The notes beneath the pieces are model-generated. The model was not told the DNA's origin and did not search any database. It worked only from the letters and a program-made list of their open reading frames with translations. Positions 15,295-24,004 of a stretch of DNA of 49,871 bases are shown piece after piece. Made by a program: the position numbers and the translations under genes. The stretch spans positions 1 through 49,871 of the forward strand of contig URAG01000007.1 in NCBI GenBank assembly GCA_900545755.1, written 5' to 3'. The stretch comes from an uncultured Cloacibacillus sp. (lineage in GTDB: Bacteria > Synergistota > Synergistia > Synergistales > Synergistaceae). The stretch's first letter is position 1; each line of letters begins with the position of its first letter.

Positions 15295-15823
15295 CCCTTC
15301 TCTCGAAGGACGGTGCGAGATAGGCAGGATAGCCGCAGCGCACGGAGTACGGGGCGATATGCTCCTGATACCGCTGACGGACTTCCCGGAGCGCTTCATT
15401 GGGATGAAGCATCTCGACATATCGCTGCCGGGCAAGCCCGTGAAAAGCTGGAAGGTGCGCAGGCTTGAGCCTTACGAGGGGAAGAACACGTTCTTCCTTC
15501 ACCTTCAGGGCGTCGAGGACAGAAACGCCGCCGAGGCCATGAAGGGCGCCTCCGTCACCGTACCGAACGACGAAAGGGTCGAGCTCGAAGAGGACGAATA
15601 CTGGCTGGACGATATAATCGGCCTCGCCGTCCTCGACGCGAGCACGGGGGAGAGCCTCGGACGGGTTAGCGAAATCATCCAGACGGGCAGCAACGACGTC
15701 TACGTCGTGAAGACCCCCGACGGCAAGGAAAAGCCGGTTCCCGCGACAGGCGACGCGATAGTATCGGTCGACGTGGCGGGAGGCACCATGACAGTGAATA
15801 TTCCAGAGGGATTGTGGAACTGA
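15278..15823 (+). CDS. rimM: 16S rRNA processing protein RimM
   Basis: This 181-residue assembly factor for the head of the 30S subunit binds S19. The N-terminal RimM barrel contains the typical CEIGRIAAAHGVRGDMLLIPLTDFPERF. The PRC-barrel-like C-terminal half contains DEYWLDDIIGLAVLD and GKEKPVPATGDAIVSVDV, matching the usual LIP..  region. The start overlaps khpA by 17 bases, and the stop is one base before trmD. Confidence 0.95.
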   Translation: MSKKTDPSLEGRCEIGRIAAAHGVRGDMLLIPLTDFPERFIGMKHLDISLPGKPVKSWKVRRLEPYEGKNTFFLHLQGVEDRNAAEAMKGASVTVPNDERVELEEDEYWLDDIIGLAVLDASTGESLGRVSEIIQTGSNDVYVVKTPDGKEKPVPATGDAIVSVDVAGGTMTVNIPEGLWN

Positions 15824-15824
15824 G

Positions 15825-17078
15825 ATGAAGATAACCGTCATCACGGCCTTTCCGGAGCTGATGCGGGGCTATTTCGCAGCGAGCGTGCTCGGGCGCGGGA
15901 TAGCGGCCGGGAAGCTCGACGCTGAAGTCGTGGACATCCGCGACTTTTCGGAAGGCGCGTACAGGCAGATAGACGACTACTGCTACGGCAGCGGCGGCAT
16001 GATGCTCATGGCGGAGCCTCTCGCGAAGGCGGTCGAATCGGTCTCCGGCGGCGCAAAGCCCTACGTCGTCTACCCGAGCCCGCAGGGGGTGCGCCTCCAT
16101 CAGGAGCTCGTGGAAGACCTGGCGCGCAAAGAGCACCTCGTCATCGTCTGCGGCCACTACGAGGGCGTGGACGAACGCTTCACGGAAAAGTACGTGGATA
16201 TGGAAATATCCCTCGGCGACTTCGTGCTGACGGGCGGCGAGATGCCCGCGATGGCTATAGTCGATGCCGTGTCGCGCCTCATCCCGGGCGTAGTGGGCAG
16301 CGAAAGCTCCGTTGAGGAAGACTCCTTCTACAGCGGGATGCTCGACACGCCGCACTACACGCGCCCCGCTCAGTGGCGCGGAGAGCGCGTGCCGGAGGTG
16401 CTGACGGGCGGCGACGCGAAGGCTATCGAACGCTGGCGCAGGCGGCAGTCGGTCGAGCGCACGCTCGACAGGCGGCCCGACGTCGCGGCGCGCGCGGGGC
16501 TGATACCGTGGCTCTCGGGCGGCGCATACGTGATGGAGGTACATTATCCCGTCCTCGACAAACGCGGCGAAAAATCGTCCACAGCGATAACGGGCATGGA
16601 CCTGCACGACATCGCGCGCGCCTGCCGCACCTATGGAATAAAGAAATACCTGCTCGTCACGCCAATCGCGCAGCAGCGCGAAATGGCGAAGCGCATCGCG
16701 GGACACTGGACCTCGGGCTGGGGCGCGGACTACAACCCCGACCGGCGCGAGGCTTTCTCGACGCTCAAGATATTCGCCTCCGTACAGAAGGCGGTAGCCT
16801 GGGCCGAAGAGAAAGAGAAAAAGCCGGTGTTTAAGATAGCGACGACGGCGAAGCGTCACGCGGGAGCGCAGCACTGGCTTACGCTCAAACGTGAAATACT
16901 GCGCCGCGACGACAGCCCGCTCTTCATATTCGGGACGGGCTGGGGGCTCCACGACGAAGTCATGGAGGCGGCGGACGCCGTAATGACGCCGATATGCGGC
17001 GGCAAAGACGGCTGGAACCACCTCTCAGTGCGCAGCGCCGTGAGCATAACGCTCGACCGCTTCTTCGGCTGGCGCTGA
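15825..17078 (+). CDS. trmD: TrmD tRNA (guanine-37-N1) methyltransferase fused to a second SPOUT-like RNA methyltransferase domain
   Basis: Residues 1-~232 are a complete TrmD. It has YGSGGMMLMAEP (54-65), YPSPQG (83-88), GHYEGVDERF (110-119) and LGDFVLTGGEMPAMAIVD (130-147), the knotted SAM-binding site that methylates G37 of tRNAs. Residues ~235-417 form an extra domain beginning AYVMEVHYPVLDKRGE, with TGMDLHDIARACRTYGIKKYLLVTP, GWGADYNPDRREA and LFIFGTGWGLHDEVM. I recognise this as the predicted RNA methyltransferase domain (PF09936 type) that other bacteria carry as a separate protein or fused. Ordinary TrmD is about 240 residues, so this is a true fusion with no frame break. The target of the second domain is unknown. 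Confidence 0.92.
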   Translation: MKITVITAFPELMRGYFAASVLGRGIAAGKLDAEVVDIRDFSEGAYRQIDDYCYGSGGMMLMAEPLAKAVESVSGGAKPYVVYPSPQGVRLHQELVEDLARKEHLVIVCGHYEGVDERFTEKYVDMEISLGDFVLTGGEMPAMAIVDAVSRLIPGVVGSESSVEEDSFYSGMLDTPHYTRPAQWRGERVPEVLTGGDAKAIERWRRRQSVERTLDRRPDVAARAGLIPWLSGGAYVMEVHYPVLDKRGEKSSTAITGMDLHDIARACRTYGIKKYLLVTPIAQQREMAKRIAGHWTSGWGADYNPDRREAFSTLKIFASVQKAVAWAEEKEKKPVFKIATTAKRHAGAQHWLTLKREILRRDDSPLFIFGTGWGLHDEVMEAADAVMTPICGGKDGWNHLSVRSAVSITLDRFFGWR

Positions 17079-17108
17079 AAAAACGGGACAGGACAACGCA
17101 ACAGATCA

Positions 17109-17127
17109 ACGGCGCGAAAAACGCCGT
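17109..17127 (+). promoter_or_regulatory. Small hairpin in the rplS leader
   Basis: ACGGCG and CGCCGT form a 6-bp stem with an A-rich loop in the 93-base gap between trmD and rplS. There is no T-run, so it is not a terminator. It could be an mRNA-processing or ribosomal-protein leader element; this is only a suggestion. Confidence 0.3.
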
Positions 17128-17171
17128 AAAAGATGAAAAAATAAAACATTACAAAAAGGAGGGAAAACCTC

Positions 17172-17534
17172 ATGCAGGATCCAAGAATGGCTCTGGTAGA
17201 GAAAAAATACCATAAGGCGGAAGGCTCCATCCCCGAATTCCGCCCCGGCGACACGGTCAAGGTCCACGTCAAAGTCGTGGAAGGCAACCGCAGCCGTATA
17301 CAGGTCTTTGAAGGCGTCGTCATCGGCCGCCAGCACGGCGGTCTCCGCGAGAACTTCATCGTCCGCAAAATCTCCAACGGCGTCGGCGTGGAAAGAATCT
17401 TCCCCGTCCACTGCCCCAGCATCGACAAGATCGAAGTAGTCCGCAAGGGCCGCGTCCGCCGCGCGAAGCTCTACTACCTCCGCAAACTCAGCGGAAAGGC
17501 AGCCCGTATCAAAGAGCGCAAGGACTTCGAATAA
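17172..17534 (+). CDS. rplS: 50S ribosomal protein L19
   Basis: This 120-residue large-subunit protein at the subunit interface shows the diagnostic [29 protein letters not shown], followed by [52 protein letters not shown]. The ATG follows AAAGGAGGG. It closes the operon and is followed by a strong terminator. Confidence 0.98.
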   Translation: MQDPRMALVEKKYHKAEGSIPEFRPGDTVKVHVKVVEGNRSRIQVFEGVVIGRQHGGLRENFIVRKISNGVGVERIFPVHCPSIDKIEVVRKGRVRRAKLYYLRKLSGKAARIKERKDFE

Positions 17535-17559
17535 CTCCCCGTACATCACGGAAAAGCCA

Positions 17560-17587
17560 AAGCCCCTCCGCAGCGAGGGGCTTTTTT
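17560..17587 (+). terminator. Terminator of the rplS operon
   Basis: AAGCCCCTC and GAGGGGCTT form a perfect 9-bp stem around a CGCAGC loop, followed by a T-run (17582-17587). Confidence 0.93.
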
Positions 17588-17682
17588 GTGCCCGCGCGCC
17601 GCGCCGTCCGCCTCCGTTGATGAGGCATGCTTTAACGCCTATAATTTCAGAAAAACGAGATAAAAACAGGCGGGCGGCGAAA

Positions 17683-18612
17683 ATGGAAGTAAAAAAATGG
17701 ACTTACGAAGAATTTCCCGAATACACAGAAATCCCCGAAGGCGCAGAAAGAATTGAAACGACGGGAGACGAAACCGGCGTGCGGTTCGTCCGCGAGGTCG
17801 AATACGCGGCCCCGTGCGGCGTGCCCCTGCACCTCAACATACTGCTCCCCGTGACGCGGAACGAGCCGGACAAAAAATATCCGTGCCTCGTATACGTGCA
17901 GGGCTCGGCTTGGAAGGCGCAGGATCTTTATATGTCTGTCTGCTGCCTCGACGAAATCGTGAAAAAAGGCTTCGCCGTAGCGATAGCGCAGTACCGCCAC
18001 ACGGGACAGGCCCCGTTCCCCGCGCAGATACAGGACGCGCGCAGCGCGATACGCTACATGCGCGCACACGCGGACGAATACAGCGTAAACCCCGACGAGA
18101 TATTCATAGGCGGCGACTCCTCCGGCGGACACACGGCGGTGTTATGCGTGCTCGCCGAAGATGGTGGCGACATGGACGGCGGCCTCTTCCCCGGCGTCTC
18201 CGCCGAAGTGCGCGGCGTCCTCGACTACTACGGCACCGTCACGCTGCTCATGGAAGACGGCTTCCCGACCACGACGAGCCACCACACGCCTAAAGCCCCA
18301 GAAGGCCAGCTTCTCGGCGGAATCTACGTCATGGAGCACCCCGAGCTCGCCGCGAAGGCGAGCGCCGTCACGCACATCACGCCCGACAAGAAACTCCCGC
18401 CCTTCTGCATCTTCCACGGGACGAAGGACCGTACCGCGAACGCGCGCCAGAGCGTCGAACTGTACGAAAAACTCCGCGCCTGCGGCAAAGAAGCCCACCT
18501 TTACCTCATAGCCGGAGCCGACCACTGCGGCCCCGAATTCTGGGCAGAAAAGGCCGTCGATATCGCGGTGGGCTTCATGCGTGAGTGCTTGGAAAAACCG
18601 AAAGAAAAATAA
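17683..18612 (+). CDS. Alpha/beta hydrolase (esterase/lipase-like)
   Basis: This 309-residue cytoplasmic hydrolase has the alpha/beta fold. The nucleophile elbow is GGDSSGGH at residues 143-150 (Ser146 in GDSSG). The oxyanion region is around YVQGSAW (71-77). The acid and base are probably in [15 protein letters not shown] and [11 protein letters not shown] near the C-terminus. There is no signal peptide. This BD-FAE/carboxylesterase-like family acts on esters of unknown identity. The ATG at 17683 is preceded by a weak GGCGGCG; the open frame extends 22 codons further but has no better site. The gene stands alone between the rplS terminator and the tRNA gene. Confidence 0.85.
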   Translation: MEVKKWTYEEFPEYTEIPEGAERIETTGDETGVRFVREVEYAAPCGVPLHLNILLPVTRNEPDKKYPCLVYVQGSAWKAQDLYMSVCCLDEIVKKGFAVAIAQYRHTGQAPFPAQIQDARSAIRYMRAHADEYSVNPDEIFIGGDSSGGHTAVLCVLAEDGGDMDGGLFPGVSAEVRGVLDYYGTVTLLMEDGFPTTTSHHTPKAPEGQLLGGIYVMEHPELAAKASAVTHITPDKKLPPFCIFHGTKDRTANARQSVELYEKLRACGKEAHLYLIAGADHCGPEFWAEKAVDIAVGFMRECLEKPKEK

Positions 18613-18632
18613 AAAAATCTCACAGAAAAAGC

Positions 18633-18661
18633 TTGACGAAACGGCGAAGTTTTTATATACT
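18633..18661 (+). promoter_or_regulatory. Promoter of the tRNA-Leu gene
   Basis: TTGACG (18633-18638), a 17-base spacer and TATACT (18656-18661), with the tRNA 5' end 15 bases after the -10. Confidence 0.85.
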
Positions 18662-18675
18662 TCTTTGCGTTGAGC

Positions 18676-18760
18676 GCCGGGGTGGTGGAAATGGTAGACA
18701 CGCACGTTTGAGGGGCGTGTGGGGCAACCCGTACGAGTTCAATTCTCGTCTCCGGCACCA
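18676..18760 (+). tRNA. tRNA-Leu (anticodon GAG)
   Basis: This is an 85-base tRNA with a long variable arm. The acceptor stem GCCGGGG pairs with CTCCGGC (one G-T). The D-arm region is TGGTGGAAATGGTAGACAC. The anticodon stem CACGT/GCGTG encloses loop TTGAGGG with anticodon GAG, reading CUC and CUU. The T-arm has GTTCAATTC, and the 3' CCA is encoded at 18758-18760. It has its own promoter and terminator. Confidence 0.95.
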
Positions 18761-18776
18761 TTTATGAAATCCCTCA

Positions 18777-18809
18777 AGAGACCAGCCGAAAGGTTGGTCT
18801 CTTTTTTTA
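18777..18809 (+). terminator. Terminator of the tRNA-Leu gene
   Basis: AGAGACCAGCC and GGTTGGTCTCT form an 11-bp stem (one wobble) on a GAAA tetraloop, followed by a T-run of about seven. Confidence 0.93.
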
Positions 18810-18930
18810 TCCCTATATAAAAATTACCAAGCGCATAAAAAACACGCGGCGTGGACTGCCGCTGCGTGTCTATATGCTGCGAAAGCCGGACGTGCGTACA
18901 ACTTCGCTTCGTGTGCGGTAGTTTTTGCCG

Positions 18931-19398
18931 CTATTCTCCTATCCCAAGATTCCGCATCGCCTCTTTCAGCGTTCTTTCGCCGTCCTTGTGGAAGTATTCG
19001 CCTATTTCGCCGTATTCAATGTATTTGAAATCATCGTTTTCGGGGAAGGGCGCGCCGGGGGCGTGGCGCACCATCGAAGTACATTTCATTTCCGAGGTTT
19101 TCATCGCCTCGTTTGTTTCGTAGAGGTATATGCAGAGGTCTTTGTTTTTCGCCTTGCCGTTTCTGCCTATCCTATAGTAGTCGTGGCGGCCGCCATATTT
19201 CAGCGCGGCTGGGTCGGCTTTTACCGCCGTTTCTTCGAAGAGCTCGCGCGCCGCGGCTTTTGCTCCGTCACCGCCGTCGGTATCTTCCATGCCGCCTTTG
19301 GGCAGGCTCCAGTACTTTTCGTGCGTCGGGTGGACAATGAGGAATTTCCCGCTTTGCGCGTCCATGTAGATCACGGCGTATGACACTTTTATTTCCAT
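18931..19398 (-). CDS. Nudix hydrolase
   Basis: This 155-residue Nudix-fold protein hydrolyses a nucleoside diphosphate linked to another moiety. It opens with SYAVIYMDAQSGKFLIVHPTHEKYWSLPKGGMED. The catalytic helix reads AKAAARELFEETAV (residues ~46-59), keeping the REUXEE core. The loop before it, GGMEDTDGGDGA, is longer or altered compared with the canonical Gx5E, and the last glycine is alanine. The opening SLPKGG resembles Ap4A or diphosphoinositol-polyphosphate hydrolases, but the substrate is open. The gene is monocistronic. Confidence 0.88.
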   Translation of the reverse strand: MEIKVSYAVIYMDAQSGKFLIVHPTHEKYWSLPKGGMEDTDGGDGAKAAARELFEETAVKADPAALKYGGRHDYYRIGRNGKAKNKDLCIYLYETNEAMKTSEMKCTSMVRHAPGAPFPENDDFKYIEYGEIGEYFHKDGERTLKEAMRNLGIGE

Positions 19399-19478
19399 GT
19401 TTTCGTCTCCTTTGCTGAACTGCGCTTATTATATCCACCGCCGCCTTTTTGATGTTAGAATGAGACAAGGTGGCGGCT

Positions 19479-19559
19479 ATGAACAATGCGGAAGGGGCGG
19501 CTCTTGCGCGGCTGCTGGATTCTAAATATGCGCAGGTTCTGCGGCTGAGAAGTTGCTGA
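19479..19559 (+). other. Short open frame of 26 codons, possible gene remnant
   Basis: This frame (MNNAEGAALARLLDSKYA and a short tail) lies between the Nudix gene and the ADP-ribosylglycohydrolase gene. An AAGG at 19467-19470 could serve as a weak ribosome site. It matches no family that I know. It may be a truncated remnant or chance. Confidence 0.2.
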
Positions 19560-19640
19560 ACTGCGTCTGAGCGCACGGCGCGTTGTTCGCACGTCCCGCG
19601 CTGTTATGATTATGGCAAATTTCATTTCGGAGGATAAGTT

Positions 19641-20501
19641 TTGAATCGCGTATATGACGGAATCATGGGCTTGGTCGTGGGGGACGCATTGGGTGTGCCT
19701 GTTGAGTTCCGCGAGCGGGACACGTTTTGCGTTACGGATATGAGGGGCGGCGGGACTTACGGGCTGCCGGCCGGGACATGGTCGGACGACAGCAGCCTCG
19801 CGCTCGCGACGCTTGAGAGCCTAGGGCGCATGCGGCGTGTCGACCCGCGCGACATTATGGAAAATTTCGTAAAATGGTATGCGCACAACGAATTCACGCC
19901 ATACGGCAGCGTCTTCGACATCGGCAACACGACGCGGCAGGCCATCGAGCTTTATATGCAGAGCCGCGATGTAAAGCGCTGCGGTGGGCGGAGCGTAACG
20001 GACAACGGCAACGGCTCGCTGATGCGTATTCTGCCGCTGGCCTTTGTCCCGCACACGGACGACGACGTCGCGGCTGTCTCGGCGCTGACTCACGCCCACC
20101 CCATTTCGACGGGCGCCTGCGAGGAGTACGTGCGCATCGCGGTGCTTCTGCTCGCAGGCGGCGGGCCGGAGGAGACTGCGCGGCTTTACGACGGGGAATA
20201 CGATATAAGAAAAAAGCCGCGGGACGATGTAAAAAGCGGCGGCTACGTGCTAGACACGCTCGACGCCGCCATATGGTGTTTTACGACTACTTCGTCGTAC
20301 CGCGAATGTGTGCTGAAGGCCGTCAACCTGGGCGGCGACACGGATACGACGGCGGCGGTAGCCGGAGGGCTGGCCGGCATATACTACGGTTCGTCGGATG
20401 AACGGGGCATCCCGCAGGAATGGCAGGCGCAGATAGCGCGCGGCAAATGGATAGCGGAGCTCTGCGAAGCGGATTTCTTCTTAAACGGCTCGTCGCGTTA
20501 G
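19641..20501 (+). CDS. ADP-ribosylglycohydrolase family protein (DraG-like)
   Basis: This 286-residue protein removes ADP-ribose from modified proteins or small molecules, using two metal ions. The N-terminal signature GLVVGDALGVPVEF (residues 10-23) is followed by the metal-binding TWSDDSSLALA (47-56). The C-terminal metal site GGDTDTTAAVAGGLAGIYYG is at 231-250. All the expected Asp residues are present. The start codon is TTG at 19641, supported by CGGAGGATAAG just upstream. No ADP-ribosyltransferase lies beside it, so the target is unknown. It ends 34 bases before the convergent EamA gene. Confidence 0.94.
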   Translation: MNRVYDGIMGLVVGDALGVPVEFRERDTFCVTDMRGGGTYGLPAGTWSDDSSLALATLESLGRMRRVDPRDIMENFVKWYAHNEFTPYGSVFDIGNTTRQAIELYMQSRDVKRCGGRSVTDNGNGSLMRILPLAFVPHTDDDVAAVSALTHAHPISTGACEEYVRIAVLLLAGGGPEETARLYDGEYDIRKKPRDDVKSGGYVLDTLDAAIWCFTTTSSYRECVLKAVNLGGDTDTTAAVAGGLAGIYYGSSDERGIPQEWQAQIARGKWIAELCEADFFLNGSSR

Positions 20502-20535
20502 CCGGCGGCGAAGGCCGAAGCCGCTGCGCGCAGCT

Positions 20536-21459
20536 CTAACGCCTGTTCACCAACCAAATTCCCGCCATAATCATGACTGCTCCGAGCGCGAGCCATATCG
20601 TGTAGCGTTCGCCTATGAGCAGATATGAGATGACCATGCCGGCGACGGGCTGGAGGAACTGGAAGACGGTGAGCTTCGCGACTGGAATGGCGGCGAGCGC
20701 CTTGTACCAGAAGAGGTAGGCTAGGCCGGAAGAGAGCGCGCCGAGGAAGATTATCGAAAGCCACGTACCGGCGGTGAAGCCGGGAATGACGGAGTAGTCG
20801 GTGCCGAACGCCAGCGTCGCGATAAACGCGAAGAGCGACGCGAAGACGAGTTCCCAGAATATCGAAAAAGCCGGCGTCATTGCGGATTTAAACAGCTTGC
20901 GCGAAATCACGAGGAATACGCCCCAGTTTAGGACGGAGGCGAGCATTAGGAAGTCTCCCCACGAACCGAAAGAAGCGGACTCCGCAGTCTCCTTTATCGT
21001 GCCTGCGGCTAGGACTAGCGCAACGCCGAATGCCGCGAGGGCGAGCCCTGCGGCGGCGAGGCGCGAGATCTTTTCCTTGAGGAAGAGCCAGCCTAGCGCC
21101 GCGACGACGGCGGGCGAAGCGACCATCATCCAGTTAGCGTTCCCCGCTCCAGCCGTTTTCATAGCTACGGCCTGAATCCCCTGGTGGAAGAATATCCCTT
21201 GAAAACCGAGCAGCGCCAAAACAAGCGCCTCGTGCGCCGTAGGCATGCGCAGCTCGCGCCCGAGCGCGCAGCCTGCGGCCAGCACCGGAAGCGTCATCGC
21301 GAGGCGCAGACAAAGGATAAGCGACGGTTCGGCCTGTGCGAGCGCGTATTTCGTCGCGGCGAAGCTGCCGCCCCATATCGTGACGGCGCAAAGCACCATA
21401 GCGTAGTCGAGCGCGCGCGGCGCCCGCGATTTTTCAACTGCGTGAAGCCTTTCCGGCAT
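20536..21459 (-). CDS. EamA/DMT-family transporter
   Basis: This 307-residue inner-membrane protein has about ten hydrophobic helices arranged as two EamA repeats. The first half opens YAMVLCAVTIWGGSFAATKYAL. The second repeat begins near residue 160 (GSWGDFLMLASVLNWGVFLVISRKL). Drug/metabolite exporters of this type remove amino acids or related metabolites. The gene is divergent from a LysR-type regulator across 204 bases, the classic arrangement for a regulator controlling its neighbour. GGAGGG precedes the ATG. Confidence 0.92.
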   Translation of the reverse strand: MPERLHAVEKSRAPRALDYAMVLCAVTIWGGSFAATKYALAQAEPSLILCLRLAMTLPVLAAGCALGRELRMPTAHEALVLALLGFQGIFFHQGIQAVAMKTAGAGNANWMMVASPAVVAALGWLFLKEKISRLAAAGLALAAFGVALVLAAGTIKETAESASFGSWGDFLMLASVLNWGVFLVISRKLFKSAMTPAFSIFWELVFASLFAFIATLAFGTDYSVIPGFTAGTWLSIIFLGALSSGLAYLFWYKALAAIPVAKLTVFQFLQPVAGMVISYLLIGERYTIWLALGAVMIMAGIWLVNRR

Positions 21460-21663
21460 TGCGTATCCCTCCAGACGTGGAATCAGACGGGAAAATTATA
21501 CCGCGTCTGCGCTTATCCGGCACTGCGCAGGTTGGGCTTCGCTTGGATTGGCAAAACGGCGCAAAATGGAATTAGGTTTCTTTCGCCACAAAAATAGGTC
21601 ACATTTTTTAACTTTTTCTGGTATTATAGGAGGAGCCGAAATAATAACCGGAGGACAAATTTT

Positions 21664-22605
21664 ATGAACAATATCCAGCATCTGCGCTATGCCGTCGAGG
21701 TTGCGAAGACGGGCTCCATTTCGCGGGCCGCCGAAAACCTCTTCATGGGGCAGCCGCATCTGAGCAAAGCCATACGCGAGCTCGAGGAGGACATGAACAT
21801 CACGATATTCCGCCGCACGCCGAAGGGCGTCGAGCCGACGGAGCAGGGCGGGCAGTTCATCGAATACGCGCGGCGCATCCTCGAACAGATCGACGAGCTC
21901 GAATCTCTCTACAAACCCTCCGGCGTAAAAAAATTCAGCCTCTCGCTGCCGCGCGCCAGCTACGCGGCCTTCGCCTTCTCCGAATTCGCCGCGGCCCTCG
22001 ACGACGCCGAGGGGCTCGACGTGAAATACCGCGAGACGAACTCCACGCAGGTACTCAAAAACGTCGGCGACGGCGTGTCGAACCTCGGCATACTGCGCTG
22101 CCAGCGCGAACACGAAAAATATTTCCTCGCCGCGCTCGAAGAGCGGTCGCTGAAATACGAGCCTGTTTGGGAATTCGAGTATCTAGCGCTTATGTCGCGC
22201 CGCCATCCGCTCGCCGCCGCGCCTGAGCTGAAATTCGCCGAGCTGCGCCTCTACACGGAAATAGTCCACGACGACAACTCCATCCCGGCGCTGCCCGTCT
22301 CCGAAGCGCGGATACTCGCGCAGAAACACGAGAAAAAGAAGAAAATCGCCGTCTACGAGCGCGGAATACAGTTTGAGCTCCTATGCCGCCTGCCGTCCGC
22401 CTACATCTGGGTCTCGCCGATGCCGCACGAGACGCTCGACCGCTTCGGCCTCGTCCAGAAACGCTGCCGCGACGCGGACAACTCATTCCGCGACCTGCTG
22501 ATCTACCGCAAGAACTACCGCTTCACGCCAGAGGACAAGCTTTTCGTCGAAAAGCTGCGCGAGACCGTCGCGCGCGTAAAGCGCGAACTGGAGCAAGACT
22601 CGTAG
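21664..22605 (+). CDS. LysR-family transcriptional regulator
   Basis: This is a 313-residue regulator. The N-terminal winged helix-turn-helix is typical: LRYAVEVAKTGSISRAAENLFMGQPHLSKAIRELE, then TIFRRTPKGVEPTEQG (residues 7-62). A linker helix and the periplasmic-binding-protein-like effector domain follow from about residue 90. The ligand is unknown. GGAGG lies before the ATG. The adjacent divergent EamA exporter is the probable target. The motif after residue 90 (FSLSLPRASYAAFAFSEFA) is ordinary, and the length is normal. Confidence 0.94.
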   Translation: MNNIQHLRYAVEVAKTGSISRAAENLFMGQPHLSKAIRELEEDMNITIFRRTPKGVEPTEQGGQFIEYARRILEQIDELESLYKPSGVKKFSLSLPRASYAAFAFSEFAAALDDAEGLDVKYRETNSTQVLKNVGDGVSNLGILRCQREHEKYFLAALEERSLKYEPVWEFEYLALMSRRHPLAAAPELKFAELRLYTEIVHDDNSIPALPVSEARILAQKHEKKKKIAVYERGIQFELLCRLPSAYIWVSPMPHETLDRFGLVQKRCRDADNSFRDLLIYRKNYRFTPEDKLFVEKLRETVARVKRELEQDS

Positions 22606-22834
22606 GGAACGGGCAAGATTCACGGAACGGCGATATATAGATATTGATATATCGATATTCCAATTTTATATCTACTCGCAAGGCTTGACGCGAGTTATCA
22701 TATCAAGCGTTGAAGGACGGAGCGGCGCTCCGGACGGAAAACAGACAGCTACACGGCGCGCTTGAGCTTGCACCAAAGCGCAGCCGTTGGAAATAACAAC
22801 CTTCCTTAAATCTTCACAAAAACCCCTCAGTTAG
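22606..22834. other. Intergenic region after the LysR gene
   Basis: No gene is seen. A run of overlapping GATAT/ATATC words (about 22631-22665), including the palindrome ATATCGATAT, forms an unusually AT-rich island in GC-rich surroundings. It could be a protein-binding or DNA-bending site. Confidence 0.35.
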
Positions 22835-22873
22835 GCCCCGTTCCCGAAATCGGGAATCCCGGGGCGTTTTTTT
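22835..22873 (+). terminator. Strong plus-strand terminator
   Basis: Outer arms GCCCCG/CGGGGC and inner arms TTCCCG/CGGGAA, with an AAAT loop and a 3-base bulge, are followed by seven T residues. It is 230 bases after the LysR stop, so it either ends a long LysR transcript or an unannotated short RNA. Confidence 0.8.
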
Positions 22874-22896
22874 GTCTTCGGAAAAGAGAGAACGCC

Positions 22897-24003
22897 TTAT
22901 CGCCGCTCCGCCCTCCGCGTCACTATGTTGATTATCTCCGCGGCGGCGCGGGGGCGGGCTATCGCCAGTGCGTTTCTGCTCATCGCCTGCGCTTCGCCGC
23001 TTTCGAGGATTTCCGCGGCGGTTTCGGCGGCGCGCTGGGGGAGGGCCAGCTGGCGCGCCGCGCCGTTCGCGGTCAGGTAGGCGAGGTTTAATTCTTCCTG
23101 CCCCGGTATCGGGTCGGTGAGGAGCATCGGCAGGCCGGCGCAGAGCGCCTCGGAGGCGGAGAGGCCGCCGGGCTTCATCACGGCGACGTCGGCGGCGGCG
23201 TAGTAGTTTTCCATGTCGGGGACGAAGCCCTCGACGCGGACGTTTTCCTTGTACATGAAGAAGGTCTTCATGCGCGCGCGCAGCTTTGCGTTGCAGCCGC
23301 ATACGGCGAGGACGTAGTATCCCGCAGCGGCGAGCGACTCAGCGGCCTTCTCGACGGGGCCAGCGCCGATGCCGCCTCCGCTTACGAGGACGATCCTTTC
23401 GCCGGCGGGTAGGCCGAGCTTTGCTCGCGCCTCGGCTTTCGTAGGTATGTCCGCATATTTTAGGTTAATGGGGACGCCGGTCGCTATGACGTTCGTGATG
23501 CCTTCTGCGATACGCTGGCGCGCGGCGCGCGCGCTGCCCGCGAAGCTCATCGTGAATTCGCGGCTGCGCTGGAAGCGGTGCGTCTCGAAGTCCGTATCGG
23601 CGCAGTACACGGGCGCGCGGCCCATGTTCATCGACGCGAACTCGGCCGCGCCGAAGTAGTGCGTGAATATCGCGGCTTCCGCGCCCTTTGAGGCCAGATG
23701 GCGCTGTAACTTAGGCAGGCATGCGCGGCAGAACTGTCCGTGAACCCACTCGAAGGCCGAGGCTTGCCCGCCGCGCCTGTCCGAGCCCCAGTAGAAGCGC
23801 GACCAGAGCCACGGCGCTTTGCGCGCCATAACGTCGTAGCCGCCGGAGAGCAGCCCTTTCATGAAGGGCGGAACGAAGTCGAGGATATCGAGGCAGAAGG
23901 CCTCGCCATCTGGGTTCGCCGCGAGGAAGGCCTCGCGCAGCGCGAAGGCCGCGATTTTATGCCCAGTTCCCTCGGAGGCGTAGATTACGGCCAATGTTTT
24001 CAT
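22897..24003 (-). CDS. MGDG-synthase/UDP-glycosyltransferase-like glycosyltransferase
   Basis: This 368-residue GT-B-fold enzyme is related to monogalactosyldiacylglycerol synthases and MurG. It begins VIYASEGTGHKIAAFALREAF, a variant of the family's nucleotide-independent N-terminal motif. The C-terminal donor-binding half has VSGGGIGAGPVEKAAESL, VEGFVPDMENYYAAADVAVMKPGGLSASEALCAGLPMLL and PGQEELNLAYL, the typical UDP-sugar site with a conserved Glu. It probably glycosylates a lipid at the inner face of the membrane. Its start is two bases from the stop of the upstream DHH phosphoesterase gene, so they are translated together. Confidence 0.87.
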   Translation of the reverse strand: MKTLAVIYASEGTGHKIAAFALREAFLAANPDGEAFCLDILDFVPPFMKGLLSGGYDVMARKAPWLWSRFYWGSDRRGGQASAFEWVHGQFCRACLPKLQRHLASKGAEAAIFTHYFGAAEFASMNMGRAPVYCADTDFETHRFQRSREFTMSFAGSARAARQRIAEGITNVIATGVPINLKYADIPTKAEARAKLGLPAGERIVLVSGGGIGAGPVEKAAESLAAAGYYVLAVCGCNAKLRARMKTFFMYKENVRVEGFVPDMENYYAAADVAVMKPGGLSASEALCAGLPMLLTDPIPGQEELNLAYLTANGAARQLALPQRAAETAAEILESGEAQAMSRNALAIARPRAAAEIINIVTRRAERR

Positions 24004-24004
24004 G

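Noticed and set aside
15675..17021. Long minus-strand open frame antisense to trmD
   Set aside because: Same cause: high third-position GC keeps the opposite strand open. The protein is low complexity with no motifs.
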